A stretch of DNA of 64,000 nt from Lonicera japonica (lineage: Eukaryota; Streptophyta; Magnoliopsida; Dipsacales; Caprifoliaceae): positions 23,313,017 to 23,377,016 of the forward strand of contig CM038466.1 of the NCBI GenBank assembly GCA_021464415.1. The letters are read 5' to 3'. The notes below the pieces were generated by a model. It ran no database searches. It was not told the origin of the DNA and worked only from the letters and a program-made list of their open reading frames with translations. Position numbers and translations under genes: made by a program. Below, piece after piece: positions 21,311 through 31,123 of the stretch; the stretch's first letter is position 1, and the number at the start of each line of letters is the position of its first letter.

Positions 21311-22108
21311 CTACTGAGAGTAGGAGATGCTGTTTAGGAGAGAGGCCCTTGTTCTAACCAACTTCCTAAACATGCGCTCTAGACCATTCTCAATCCCTTC
21401 AATGCTACCCTCCAATCCTTGAATATGTCTGAGCTGGTTTTCGCATCCTACTTCATCCTTGTTAACCATTTTTGAAAGCAACGACCATTTGCTTCGCTTT
21501 GGCCTCGAAACTGGGACAGATATGAATAACAAGATGGATTGGAAGATAGAATTCCCCACTGCACTTACTTCTCGTAGTACTCTGATTACCGCTGACATGT
21601 GGTGATCAACATCTAAGAGAGCTGAGCCCGCAATTTTGTTCTCCATTTGTTTAAGCGATGCACTCAATCTCTTGGCGTCCTTCTTCATTTTCTTCTGGAA
21701 GGAAGTGTATTTGGAGATGCTGCTTTCCATGCTTGAATCTCCCTTTCTTCTCCGGAGAGCTGATTGAATATCTCTAACATTTTCCACAATTTGTGAGACT
21801 AAATCTCTTAAAGAGCCACAAATATCTAAAAGCCTCACGGATCTGTCCAACAGCTCATTGACCCATTTCTCATGTTGGTGGTGAGATAAAGCTTGTTGGG
21901 TCTGTGGCAAATTGAGAAGCTCATCCACGGATTTATACAAATCTTCCAATGAAGATAGACAGTTAGAAATTGTCTCTGCTGTTGGAGTGGCAGATGTTTT
22001 GATCTTGTTTAGCTCGGCTTCGACTCTAAGAGTGATTGGATGTGATGTGCTGGGAAAACTGAGAGATCGAATGTGGTAGCTGATATTGGATCTTGAAGAA
22101 GTAGCCAT
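21311..22108 (-). CDS. DUF241-D: intact DUF241 family protein, 265 aa
   Basis: Continuous single-exon frame from ATG 22108 to the stop at 21311. The order of motifs is as in C: SYHIRSLSFPSTSHPITLRV, TAETISNCLSSLEDLYKSVD, RSVRLLDICGSLRDLVSQIV, QSALRRRKGDSSMESSISKY, KKMKKDAKRLSASLKQMENK, SILLFISVPVSRPKRSKWSL, EGSIEGIENGLERMFRKLVR, ending TRASLLNSISYSQ. Two residues (SQ) extend beyond the end of C, and the start lacks one Ser (MATSSRSN). It lacks the WEA/LEA insertion of A, E and G. Predicted mainly helical and soluble. No premature stop or frameshift. Function unknown, as for the family. Confidence 0.93.
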   Translation of the reverse strand: MATSSRSNISYHIRSLSFPSTSHPITLRVEAELNKIKTSATPTAETISNCLSSLEDLYKSVDELLNLPQTQQALSHHQHEKWVNELLDRSVRLLDICGSLRDLVSQIVENVRDIQSALRRRKGDSSMESSISKYTSFQKKMKKDAKRLSASLKQMENKIAGSALLDVDHHMSAVIRVLREVSAVGNSIFQSILLFISVPVSRPKRSKWSLLSKMVNKDEVGCENQLRHIQGLEGSIEGIENGLERMFRKLVRTRASLLNSISYSQ

Positions 22109-22510
22109 TGTTATATTTCTTTTCTTGTTTTCTCTCTTTCAAAATTTGAAAGCTTAAAATTGTGATGGTAACTAACGGGTCTATGGATTGTTATTTATAG
22201 ATAGACAAATAGTTTAGATGCATGGGAGACAAGAGGTATCATAGACTGATAACAATGTGACTAGCATGTGGTCCGTGTAAGTCTTCCTTTGAATTAGGGA
22301 ATCTTGTTAAACACATGGCCAACAAAGCTCAAATAATTGGCTATTTCTTTAGTCACCATGATCCGTATCATTAGTTGGTTGTCTCCCTTGCATTATGCAA
22401 TTTATTAGCACATTTCGAAATGTGTTTTAATTAGTACTATAATATTGGAGCTGACCTGCCTCTGCATATGATGCTTGTCAGGGCTGTCTCATTTTGAGGA
22501 ACCTTAATCC
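22109..22510 (-). promoter_or_regulatory. Promoter and 5' UTR region of DUF241-D
   Basis: TATA-like TATAAATAA (minus strand) at 22191-22199. Upstream block at 22452-22508 with tgacctgcctctgcatatga and gctgtctcattttgaggaac. Confidence 0.6.
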
Positions 22511-23538
22511 ATCATCCGCAACAACAAAACACGTAAGATAGAGCTACAAAGATTAAGATCCAGATCCAAACCAATATATATATAAAGTTATCAATTGTTC
22601 ATTATATTAACTATGGCCGTGTTACTTCTCATTATTGAGAAAGAAATCAAGATCTCTATGATTGAAGAATAGTAGAAAGGTGGTTTCCAAATTTGTCTTG
22701 ATAGGACTACCCTTGACTTTAGAAGTTTAATTATTGTGAGAGGAAACAAAAAAAATTAAAGGAACTTCAACTCCTATTAATCAAATCCTTCTCATAAATA
22801 GCCTTTTTGATTTCTTAGAGATCAGAACTATAAAGAGGAGGATTGCTATTAGTATCATTATTGAGTAGTGCTGAGACGAGGATAAATAAAATTAGCTTTC
22901 TGGTGAATCATATGCCCTTTAGGTAAAAGAATAAAACTTTTGTTGATAATCATAAAGTATTATATAAACGGTGCTATGTTGAGAAATCATAAAATGACAG
23001 AAATTTGTTTGTAGAATCTTGAAGAAATAATATTTGCTGCCACCAGCATGAAACATTATATACTACAAGGGATTAAGAATACTGAGAAACATGGCATTTC
23101 TAATCTTTGCTGTCTCGTTCTTACACAGCCAAAAACTCGAATACACGAACACACACACGCACACGTAGATGCTTAAGTATAGAGTATAGAGTCAAAATTG
23201 AGTACTGTATTTTCTATCCGTTGAATTGAATATAGAATCGAAGTTGGTATCTTATTTTCAGGTATAAATACAAAATTTGGATCATATACAAAGCTGTTGA
23301 ATTGAAATATAGAATCAAATCTCTTTTGAGAAATTTTCATCTTCTCTCATGCATTCTCTTGAATTTTATCTCAATAGGGTGCAAGTGCCAAAGTGCAGAA
23401 TCTAAGCATTGCAAATCATCCTGTTGTGCAGATCAATGTTCAAATAATCACCAGCATTCTCTGTTATAGTTTTTATTTTTCTAATTCTGCATTTTCTTAT
23501 TTATCTTTGTATTTTTTTACATAAATGCATATTTGGTT
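22511..23538. other. Intergenic DNA upstream of DUF241-D
   Basis: AT-rich, without recognisable ORF, TSD pair or RNA gene. The last 250 bp (acataaatgcatatttggtt near 23519) belong to the tandem unit. The stretch at about 22640-23100 is not obviously shared with other units and may be unidentified repeat. Confidence 0.5.
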
Positions 23539-23543
23539 GATCA

Positions 23544-23779
23544 TGTTGGAAATCATAATTATTTTTAATATTTTGGTTATTAAGTTATATTAGATAACTT
23601 TTGTACATCCCATAATAAAAGGGATCTTTCAGATTTAGACTCAAATTAGGATGTAGTTGTTTCCTTTTTTTCTCTTTTTATTTATGTTGGTTATTTATTG
23701 TAACCCTAATTTTTATTATAATTATACGTCTATGGCCTCTAGTTGGAATATGCCAAAACCCCAATTACGTTTTTCAACT
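23544..23779 (+). repeat. TRIM-like element 5' LTR
   Basis: 236 bp starting tgttggaaatcataa. It contains catcccataataaaagggat, absent from the 3' partner. Confidence 0.8.
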
Positions 23780-24447
23780 CGGTATCAAAGCGATTCGGTC
23801 CTAACCTAGGGTTTCTTTTTTGTACCGCCAACTCTGGCAAGTGGCCTTTCGCTGCCCCGCCGGGTCAAAGAGTTTCTTTTTCGCTGCTCCTTTTATTCTT
23901 TTTTAGCACTGGACTCTGTCCAACCTTTAACGTATTCCACTGCATCTAAAGCGAAGCTGCTGCTCCTGTTATTTTTTTTTTTTGCTATTCTTTGGCTTCT
24001 ATCTTATTGGTGGCTTCTGGTGCTTTGTCCTTATGCCTCTTTTCTTCTCCTTTGGACCTCTTTGAGGTACTTCTTTAGTTCTCTTGTTATGAGCTAAGGT
24101 TCTTTTCGTGTTGCTGAGTATTTTTCAGGCAGCATTTTGTTCACCAAATTGGCTTGCCTGGTTTCGTTATCGGCCTTATTTTGGGTGGATGTTGTTCTGC
24201 CTTTGTAAATATTGATGTTGTTCCGTCTTTGCACCTTGCACATGTTGCTGTGGATGTTGTTCCCACTTTTAGCACATGTTGCCTTTATTTTACAAAATTG
24301 AGGTATTTTTTTGAGCATGTACGGTTCAAGCACATAAGAAGCAATTTATTTCAAGACTTGAAGGGGGAGTATTTTCCAGCAGATGAGCGGCATAGTACGA
24401 TAGGCAAATTGATTTATGTTTAACACCTCCTTAAATTTGAGGGTGGG

Positions 24448-24653
24448 TGTTTGAAAATCATACTTATTTTTATTATTTAGTTATTAAGTTATAGGGATCT
24501 TTTAGATTTAGATTTAAATTAGGATTTAGTTGTTTCTTTTTTTATCTTGTTATTTATGTTTGATTATTCATTATAACCCTAATTTTTATTATAATTATAA
24601 ACCCATGGCCTCCAGTTGGAATATGCCAAAACCCTTATTACGTTTTTTTAACT
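24448..24653 (+). repeat. TRIM-like element 3' LTR
   Basis: 206 bp starting tgtttgaaaatcat. Partner of 23544-23779. Confidence 0.8.
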
Positions 24654-24718
24654 GATCATGTACCTGTACAGAAGCAACGGACAACATGATTCCAGACTTC
24701 CGGTCTTTGAAATATATA

Positions 24719-25738
24719 GAGTAAATACCATCAATGGCCACTAAACTATTGGCCATTTTTATCAATGGCCACTGAACTAAATTTTGTTACAATCGCATCA
24801 TTCAACTTTTAAAAAGTGCTACCATTAGCCACTCCGTCAAATCCCACCGTTAAAAATTAACGAAGCCATGTCATGTGTTAAAAGTTAGGGGCATTTGAGT
24901 CATTTTCCATTTTTTATTTCTTTATTTCTTTATTTCTTTATTTCCTTTTTCCTTTTCTTTTTCTCCTTCTTCTTCCTCTGCCATTCATGGCCGCCAGACC
25001 CACGCGCCTCTGAATCCCAACTAGTACCACCATCCTCTCCACCGTAAACCGCCATCCTCTCCATCGTAAACCTCCGCCGCCATGCCCTCTTCCATTGATT
25101 GAAGAAGAGTCGGTGAAGGAACTACTCTCCGAAACCCCAAAACCCAAACTTAAAATCCCTAAAATAGAAGAAGAACCCAAGAATACCCCGCCCAAATAGA
25201 GGATTTCTCTCTATCTCTCTCGACTAATTTTCTCTTTCTATCTCCTTGCCTCCATACACACACAAACATAGGATTTTGGCGATGAGGTTTTTTTTTTCCC
25301 TTTTCGTTGGTGGCGGAGATGAGCGGTGGGGATGGAAGAAGAAGAAGAAGAAGAAGAAGAAGAAGAAGAAGAAGAAGAAGAAGAAGAAGAAGAAGAAGAA
25401 GAAGAAGAAGCAACTCGGAGGAAGAAGCTCGGAGGAAGAAGCAGGAACGGCTCGGAGGAGGAAGGAGGAGGAGAAGAAAGAAAAGAAAAGGAAAGGAAAA
25501 AGGGAGAAGAAAGAAGAAAATAAAAGAAAAGGGAAAAGAAAAAAAAAAGTAAATTGACTTAAATGCCCCTAGCTTTTAACACATGACATGGTTCCGTTAA
25601 TTTTTAACGGTTGGATTTGACAGAGTGGCTAATGGTAGCAATTTTTAAAAGTTGAATGATGCGATTGTAACAAAATTTAGTTCAGTGGCCATCGATAAAA
25701 ATGGCCAATAGTTTAGTGGCCATTGATAGTATTTACTC
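24719..25738. mobile_element. Non-autonomous MULE-type element with long TIRs
   Basis: 1,020 bp with terminal inverted repeats of nearly 200 bp (GAGTAAATACCATCAATGGC at the left, reverse complement at the right) and a perfect 9-bp TSD aaatatata (24710-24718 and 25739-25747). Long TIRs with a 9-bp TSD are the Mutator-like signature. The interior holds pyrimidine-rich tttatttcttta repeats at 24913-24960, some GC-richer sequence (25000-25090), and a long purine tract including (GAA)n. No transposase. Possible captured host sequence at 24990-25250 is not identified. Confidence 0.9.
25335..25410. repeat. (GAA)n microsatellite, about 25 units
   Basis: Perfect GAA run inside a purine-only to purine-rich tract that continues to about 25550 (ggaggaagaagctcgg, then aaagaaaaggaaaggaaaaa). 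Confidence 0.97.
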
Positions 25739-25830
25739 AAATATATAAATATACTGTATTGTTAATAATTGCTTATAGGATCGATGTGGATACATATGGT
25801 GGGGTAAAACGAATAATGAGGTGTGATTTA

Positions 25831-25870
25831 TCATGGGTGGCTTTAGTCATAATGTTCCCCGTAAGGTTTC
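25831..25870. repeat. Conserved noncoding module, truncated copy of the E unit
   Basis: tcatgggtggctttagtcat, aatgttccccgtaaggtttc. The homology ends at about 25870, just before the inverted-repeat element at 25892. The rest of the unit (acagctaatatt, gcattgacctta) resumes at about 30730. Confidence 0.75.
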
Positions 25871-26322
25871 CAGTGAACAATTATTTAAAATAATTGATAC
25901 AATAAACTCTAAAATTTGGATCAATTTATATTCATATCCCTATTTTAAACCATCCAATTAATGCTGTTAAATTTTTTTGACATAATACTTACTTAGCAAC
26001 CAATTTGTATCGTGAACCCCAAAAAAAACCACATAGATTCTAGTTGGCAAAAAAAAAAAAAAGAAAAAAAGAAAGAAAGAAGTCCCCACCTCTGAATTTT
26101 GAGAGGAAAATGATCCCCTTCTGCTTCCGCTTCTTCGCTCTTTTCTTCGTGGATTTTTTATCCTTCTACTTCCGAAGGCAAACACAGCTACTTAATCACA
26201 AAATAATGAATAGAGATGAGATTAACCCACCACGTACACAAATCTAATTAATTAACCGAGTATAGAGAAACCTAAATTCCTAACCGAGTAGAGAGAAACC
26301 TAAATTCCTAAATTTTGTAGAA

Positions 26323-29300
26323 GGCTAAATGACCAATAAGCACAACGTATTTTACCACGTTTTTTCCTTATGCCATCGAATTCCATTTTTCATTAAAAGT
26401 ACTAATGAAAATTTTTCGTTTTTTCACTTAGGTCCAAAACGTAACTTCCATTAAATTTTTCTAACGGAAGTGTGACGTGGCAGCAAACACGGCACTTTAA
26501 TATGACGTGGCTGCTGAGTTGGCAAATATCCCATTTTCTCTGGCCACCTCCGTTGATTCCCGTCATCACCACCATTTTCTCCAGCCATCTCCATTTTTTC
26601 TTGTTTTATTCTTTAATCATCACCATAGCTCCACATTTTCATCATCTTCACATGGTGATAAGTGCCCAAAATTGTTATTTTAACCCGCAAATAATATTTT
26701 GTTATAATATAATTAATGTTTAAATTATGGAGGATTAATATTTATTTTGTCTTTTTGTAGGAAAGAAGAAAATTATAATAAAAAGCTTAAAAAGGTGGAA
26801 GAAGTCTACTGAAGATTAAAAAGAAGATAAAGAAGAAAGAATATTCCAATTCAATATTCTCTCCTAATTCGAATACAACTCCCTTTTCTCTCTCTTAATT
26901 AGAATCCTAATTGAACTCAAAGTTGTTATTTCCACTACAATTCTAGTTTCCTAAACCTTGTAAACTTCTATCTTTCATTCCTATATATAGATCCATTCTC
27001 TACACCTAAGATGGAGAAGAAAAATAGAGAAGAAAATATATAGAAAATAGATAGGGAAAATAGATAAAATATAGATATTATTAGAGAGTTCTAGAGAGAG
27101 AGAATCCTCCATATACTAGTTGCCGTGCAGCCGAAGTATTGAAGGAGAAGAAGTGGACAGCGTAAAGCCATGAGGCACACGCCAATTCGAGTATCATAAA
27201 CAGGGACGCTTTCTAACTTTCTAATTTTTCATAGTTTGTATTTAAGTACTTTAATTTTAATTTTAATTTTAATGATAAATTATTATTTTATTTTAATATG
27301 TTCTTTATTTAATATGCTTGTCTAAACTCTCTCCCAAAGGAGAGGGATGAAATCGCCATGGATATAATGGGCTTAATTTAATTCTAATTAATTTTTAATT
27401 ATTTGTCCTGAATTAAAATATATTTTGAAATCACCATTACTATAACGTGTATTTTCTTTCTAGTACGAGAAAAAGAAATCACGAGAGAGAGAGAGAGAGA
27501 TAAGGAGGTGAAGAAGATGGTGGTGGTGGAGCAGATTAATTGAGTGATTGGTTTAGAGAAAATTGTGGCTTAATTGAGTGATTAGTTAAGTTGGATGAAA
27601 ATAATTGGGTGAGAGTATTACCAAGTCCCAAAATCGTTCGGGGCACCCGCTGGATATGAGAAGAGTGCGAACAGTGTCTAGGATATGACGATGTTTGCGT
27701 TCAGCATAACAGTTTGCTGAGATGTACCAGGACATGAGTATTGAGAAATGGTTCCTTGCTAACACAAGTATTTGAGAAAATCCGGCTCTTTATATTCCAT
27801 AGCATTATCAGCACGGAATATTTTGATTGGTCGAAAGAATTGAGTTTTAATCATTTGAGCAAAGTTGCAATATATTTGTGGCAATTCAAAACGATTTTTC
27901 ATAAGATATATCCAGGTAAAACGAGTGTGATCATCTAAGAAAATGACAAAATATTTTGATCCTTCCATGGTGTTATGAGGAGAAGGTCCCAAAATATTAG
28001 AATGAATAAGGTCAAAAGGTGTAGAAGAAATATAATCACTTTTATTAAAAGACAGTGTAGGTTGTTTTCCAAGTTGGCATGACAAACACGAAATATCTAC
28101 TGTGATCACCAATTTGGGGATACAGGCGATGCCTATTTTTATTTACATTAGTTTTAAAGAAAGAATGGTGGTGAATTCAAATTTGTTTATATAATAGGGA
28201 TGAATATTAAAAATATAATTAGATACTTTTTATTTATATCCATGGTGGTGGATTCTTTTTCCTTGGGATTTCTTATTATTGATTACTTGCGTGGTTGATT
28301 TAATTTAATTAGTTTACTTTAGTTTTTAGTTTCTTAGTTAAATTAATTTCAAAAAAATCAAAATTTTAAAACTGTTTTAATTTGGTTCCTAAAATATCGG
28401 ATTTTGACAAACTTTCCTACTTTTAAGATATTAGCTTGGATTTGGATTGACTCCTACTTATTCGCTATACTCATTTAATTAATTTTACATAAAGTAGGGT
28501 TTTATTGTATTTAAGTGCGGAATTAAACAACGACAAATTAATTATAAAAATCCCCCTTAAATCACATAGCTCTACCATTTTCTCCGGCCACGTCCATTAA
28601 TTCCGCCCATCACCACCATTTTCTCCGGCCACCTCCATTAATTCCGGCCATCACCACTATTTTTTCCTGCCTCCTTTTCACCTTATTTATCTTCTTCTCC
28701 ACCTTTTCAACTCTAATTCGTCTTTCATCTTTTTTCTATCCTCTTATCTTCGCTTCTCCTTTTCCATTTTTTTGATAAATGAGGAGGCTCAGATATCTAT
28801 GTATGATGATTTGGTTCAAGAATCCAACACCTGATATCATTAGGCTGGTTGTAACCACCAGATGCGTGTAATCGAATAGATTAACACGCCATCCAGGTTG
28901 CCTCGCCAAGAAGCAGGTCGGATCCTCAAAAACCCGATCAATTTGCTTGGAGAATCTTACTTATCATATCATCACAACCTTTTGTTTACACATATCAAAT
29001 CCAAATCTGTATCTATATGATGAGGCTCGAGGATCGAACACTGTCTGGCTGCAATACCAGTTGCGTGCAATTAAATCAGCTCACACGCCATCCGGGTGAA
29101 TGGGGAGGGCAACGAGGAGAGAGAGAGATGCCACATTAGATTAATATGCCAACTTAGCAGCCATGTCAGATTAAAATGCCACGTCAACTGCTACATCACA
29201 CTTTCGTTAGAAGAATTTAACGAAAGTTACGTTTTGGACCTAAGTGAAAAAACGAAAAAAGTTTATTTGTACTTTTGATGGAAAATAGAATTCGTTGGCA

Positions 29301-29348
29301 TAAGTGAAAAACGTGGTAAAGTACGTTGCGCTTATTAGTCATTTAGCC
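26323..29348. mobile_element. Nested MULE with 9-bp TSD and mosaic interior
   Basis: Ends GGCTAAATGACCAATAAGC / inverse ...TTATTAGTCATTTAGCC, with TIRs of about 170 bp. TSD tttgtagaa (26314-26322) and ttcgtagaa (29349-29357), one mismatch. No transposase is seen. Interior: paired ccattttctccggccacctc-type segments (26555-26590, 28573-28650). Between them at about 26655-28560 is an insertion with retroelement character, including a copia integrase fragment. A diverged direct repeat (gcgtgtaatc.../gcgtgcaatt..., cacgccatcc) lies at about 28850-28905 and 29044-29100. It is an assemblage of pieces rather than one intact transposon. Confidence 0.8.
27600..28130 (-). pseudogene. Copia integrase fragment inside the MULE
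   Basis: Minus-strand translation gives SCQLGKQPTLSFNKSDYIS, FDLIHSNILGPSPHNTMEG, YFVIFLDDHTRFTWIYLMKN and FRADNAMEY, the start and core of a copia integrase. Out of frame, at 27600-27740, the conserved QQ...AERKHRHILDTVRTLL-type region follows. Both ends lack LTRs. It is a fragment carried in, or inserted into, the MULE. Confidence 0.75.
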
Positions 29349-29446
29349 TTCGTAGAAAACTTTAGATGTTTATTCAATTTCACAAATTTCAAGCCCTAGA
29401 TTTTCAAGGCCTCATTTGATCACCAATTTCATAAAGAGAGAGAGAA

Positions 29447-29461
29447 GGGGGGGGGGGGGGG
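29447..29461 (+). repeat. Mononucleotide G run (15)
   Basis: gagagagaa followed by fifteen G, unusual in this AT-rich window. Confidence 0.95.
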
Positions 29462-29575
29462 AGTACAATGGTTTTCTATATTGTTTGTGTTTGTTGATTT
29501 GTAAGCTTCCATTTCCATCCCCAAATTAACGAGAGAAGGATGGGTGGCAAGGTGGCGGCAAAGTCAGCTGGTGGT

Positions 29576-29609
29576 GGGGGGAGGAGGGAGAGGAAGGGGA
29601 AGGTGGGGG
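29576..29609 (+). other. Potential G-quadruplex motif
   Basis: Four runs of at least three G with loops of 4, 7 and 5 nt (gggggg, ggg, gggg, ggggg). It lies between the nested MULE and the Harbinger MITE in the outer element. Confidence 0.6.
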
Positions 29610-29779
29610 TGACAAAGTGGCAGCAAAGCCCTGTGTTTGTTATTTATTAATTTTTTTTTTTTGCCAACTCAGATTCATGTGGGGCTTTTTGGGTCCAAGA
29701 TCCACATGGGTTGCCAAGTAAGCATTCTGTCAAAATAATATTAACACAGTTAGGTGGAAGGTTTAAAACATATCACTTA

Positions 29780-30309
29780 GGCCTCGTTTGATTCAGGTAT
29801 TAGGATCAATGGGATTAATAATACCAGTATTAATAGTACTGGACTATTAATCATGGTATTAATTTAATATCAATACCCTGTTTGATTCATGTAGTATTAA
29901 TACTGGGATATCTCATGCTAATAGTAATACCATGTTTGGTTTTGTAACTTGTATACGGAATTATATTTTGGACTAACAATTTTTTTTTTAAAAAAAAAAT
30001 TTCTAAAAAAAATTTTTTAAAAAAAAATTTAAAAAAAAAAATTGTAAAAAAAAATAATTAATTTTTTTTTTAAATAATAATAATATAGTAGTAGTAGTGG
30101 CATTTTTGAAAATATAGTATTCATTTTTGTTAATCCTGGATAAACAATACCACCTCCCCCCTGGTATTAAATTATAGCACAAAGAGTGGTATTAAGTTAG
30201 TACCGGTATTAGTAATCCCAGCACATTTGTGCGAATCAAACAAGGTATTATAAAAAAAGTGGTATTAATAATCCCATCCCACTTTTTAATACCCGAATCA
30301 AACGAGGCC
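29780..30309. mobile_element. PIF/Harbinger-type MITE
   Basis: 530 bp. TIRs start GGCCTCGTTTGATTCAGGTA and end with the inverse (taatacccgaatcaaacgaggcc). The 3-bp TSD TTA is at 29777-29779 and 30310-30312. The outer third of each arm repeats tattaataatacc motifs. The centre is a poor-complexity A/T stretch (29970-30075). TIR sequence and TTA target are typical of Tourist-like MITEs. Confidence 0.9.
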
Positions 30310-30561
30310 TTAATGTATTTCAAGGTTTAGTTTGCTACTTCTGAAACTTCAGAGATATGATTAAAATTTAACCCAAACTTTAGGGTTGATTGTATCAATT
30401 TTTTTTTTTGATAAAAAACAAGATTTTATAAACACTCAAAAAATAATTACAAAGTGAAGGGTGACAAGCTGTCCCATCACCAGTACATAATCGAAAATAC
30501 AAGTATGATGAGAATCAAATGCAATCAAAGCTTTTAGAAAAGATATATACACCTAATATTT

Positions 30562-30728
30562 GTGTAAGTGGGTTAGCCTGGATGATAAAAGCGATCCCAC
30601 CCTGGCCCGGGAGATCTTGGGCTCGAGTCTCACTTGGAGTTTGGGTTGGATGTTTTCTTTGTTATTGTAGTAAAATGAAGAGACTTAAACATTCTTTTTT
30701 TCTAAAAACAGTAAATAAAAAAAATAAA
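30562..30728 (+). mobile_element. tRNA-derived SINE
   Basis: 167 bp with a tRNA-like head: an A-box-like gtgggttagcctgg and a B-box GGCTCGAGTCT (30620-30630). Then comes a tRNA-unrelated body and an A-rich tail (aacagtaaataaaaaaaata). TSD of 17 bp, atatacacctaatattt at 30545-30561 and atatacagctaatattt at 30729-30745, with one mismatch. The target is the recurring acagctaatatt text of the tandem unit. Confidence 0.82.
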
Positions 30729-31123
30729 ATATACAGCTAATATTTTTTGTACTTGATCAGTGAGTTTTATTGCTGCATTGACCTTAATTTGGATGAAAAG
30801 TTTCATTTGCTTCTTCTTGATTTCAAGCCACTAGTACTTTTGAATTGGTTGATGTCAGCTGTGAAGATGACTATGATGGATTCAGGGTATTAAATAGATT
30901 AAATAAACAGGTTAATCATGTACATAGCAAGATATATATATATAGAGAGAGAGAGGGAAAAACTGAATATAGTATCAAAATTGGTATTGTGTTATCTTGC
31001 ATAACTACAGAATGTGAATGATGTACAAAGTTTCTGAATCAAAATTATAAATGCCTTGGCACAGCCTCTAAAATTTGGATGCCAATGAAGGGTTTGGGGG
31101 ATGAAATATCTATTGAGATAACA

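Larger units (their letters stand above)
23544..24653 (+). mobile_element. TRIM-like small LTR retrotransposon
   Basis: TSD gatca at 23539-23543 and 24654-24658. LTRs are 23544-23779 and 24448-24653, both ending with cctaatttttattataatta and, further on, agttggaatatgccaaaacc. PBS remnant cggtatcaaagcg at 23780; PPT aaatttgagggtggg before the 3' LTR. The interior is only about 670 bp and codes for nothing recognisable. LTRs differ by an approximately 30-bp length difference and many substitutions, so it is old. It could be a true TRIM or an internally deleted copia. Confidence 0.85.
25892..30401. mobile_element. Outer long-TIR element (MULE-like) containing nested insertions
   Basis: Left end at about 25892 (aattgatacaataaactcta) is inverted at about 30401 (gattgtatcaatt). 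The arms continue as inverted repeats for roughly 200 bp each, broken on the right by the MITE at 29780-30309: gacataatacttacttagca on the left against ttgccaagtaagcattctgt on the right. After removing the nested MULE and the MITE, about 950 bp remain, including tracts of A and G. TSD is not clear, since the right edge runs into a T-rich sequence. Mutator-like is inferred from TIR length only. Confidence 0.7.

Noticed and set aside
24154..24423. 89-codon ORF within the TRIM-like element
   Set aside because: It lies in the interior of a degenerate LTR element and has no recognisable motif.
24938..25195. Gly-, Arg-rich minus-strand ORF as a captured gene in the MULE-type element
   Set aside because: Built from short internal repeats (accgccatcctctcc) and low-complexity ends. 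No protein family is recognisable.
25246..25557. Lys-, Arg- and Glu-rich ORFs in the purine tract
   Set aside because: All three frames of (GAA)n are open by composition. There is no other sign of coding.
30402..30544. T run followed by gataaaaaacaagatttta, considered as a second antisense LINE tail
   Set aside because: It resembles a LINE 3' end, but there is no coding part and no matching target-site duplication, so it is left uncalled.
30562..30640. tRNA-like sequence with A and B boxes
   Set aside because: No cloverleaf with acceptor pairing could be built. The TSD and A-rich tail show a SINE rather than a tRNA gene.
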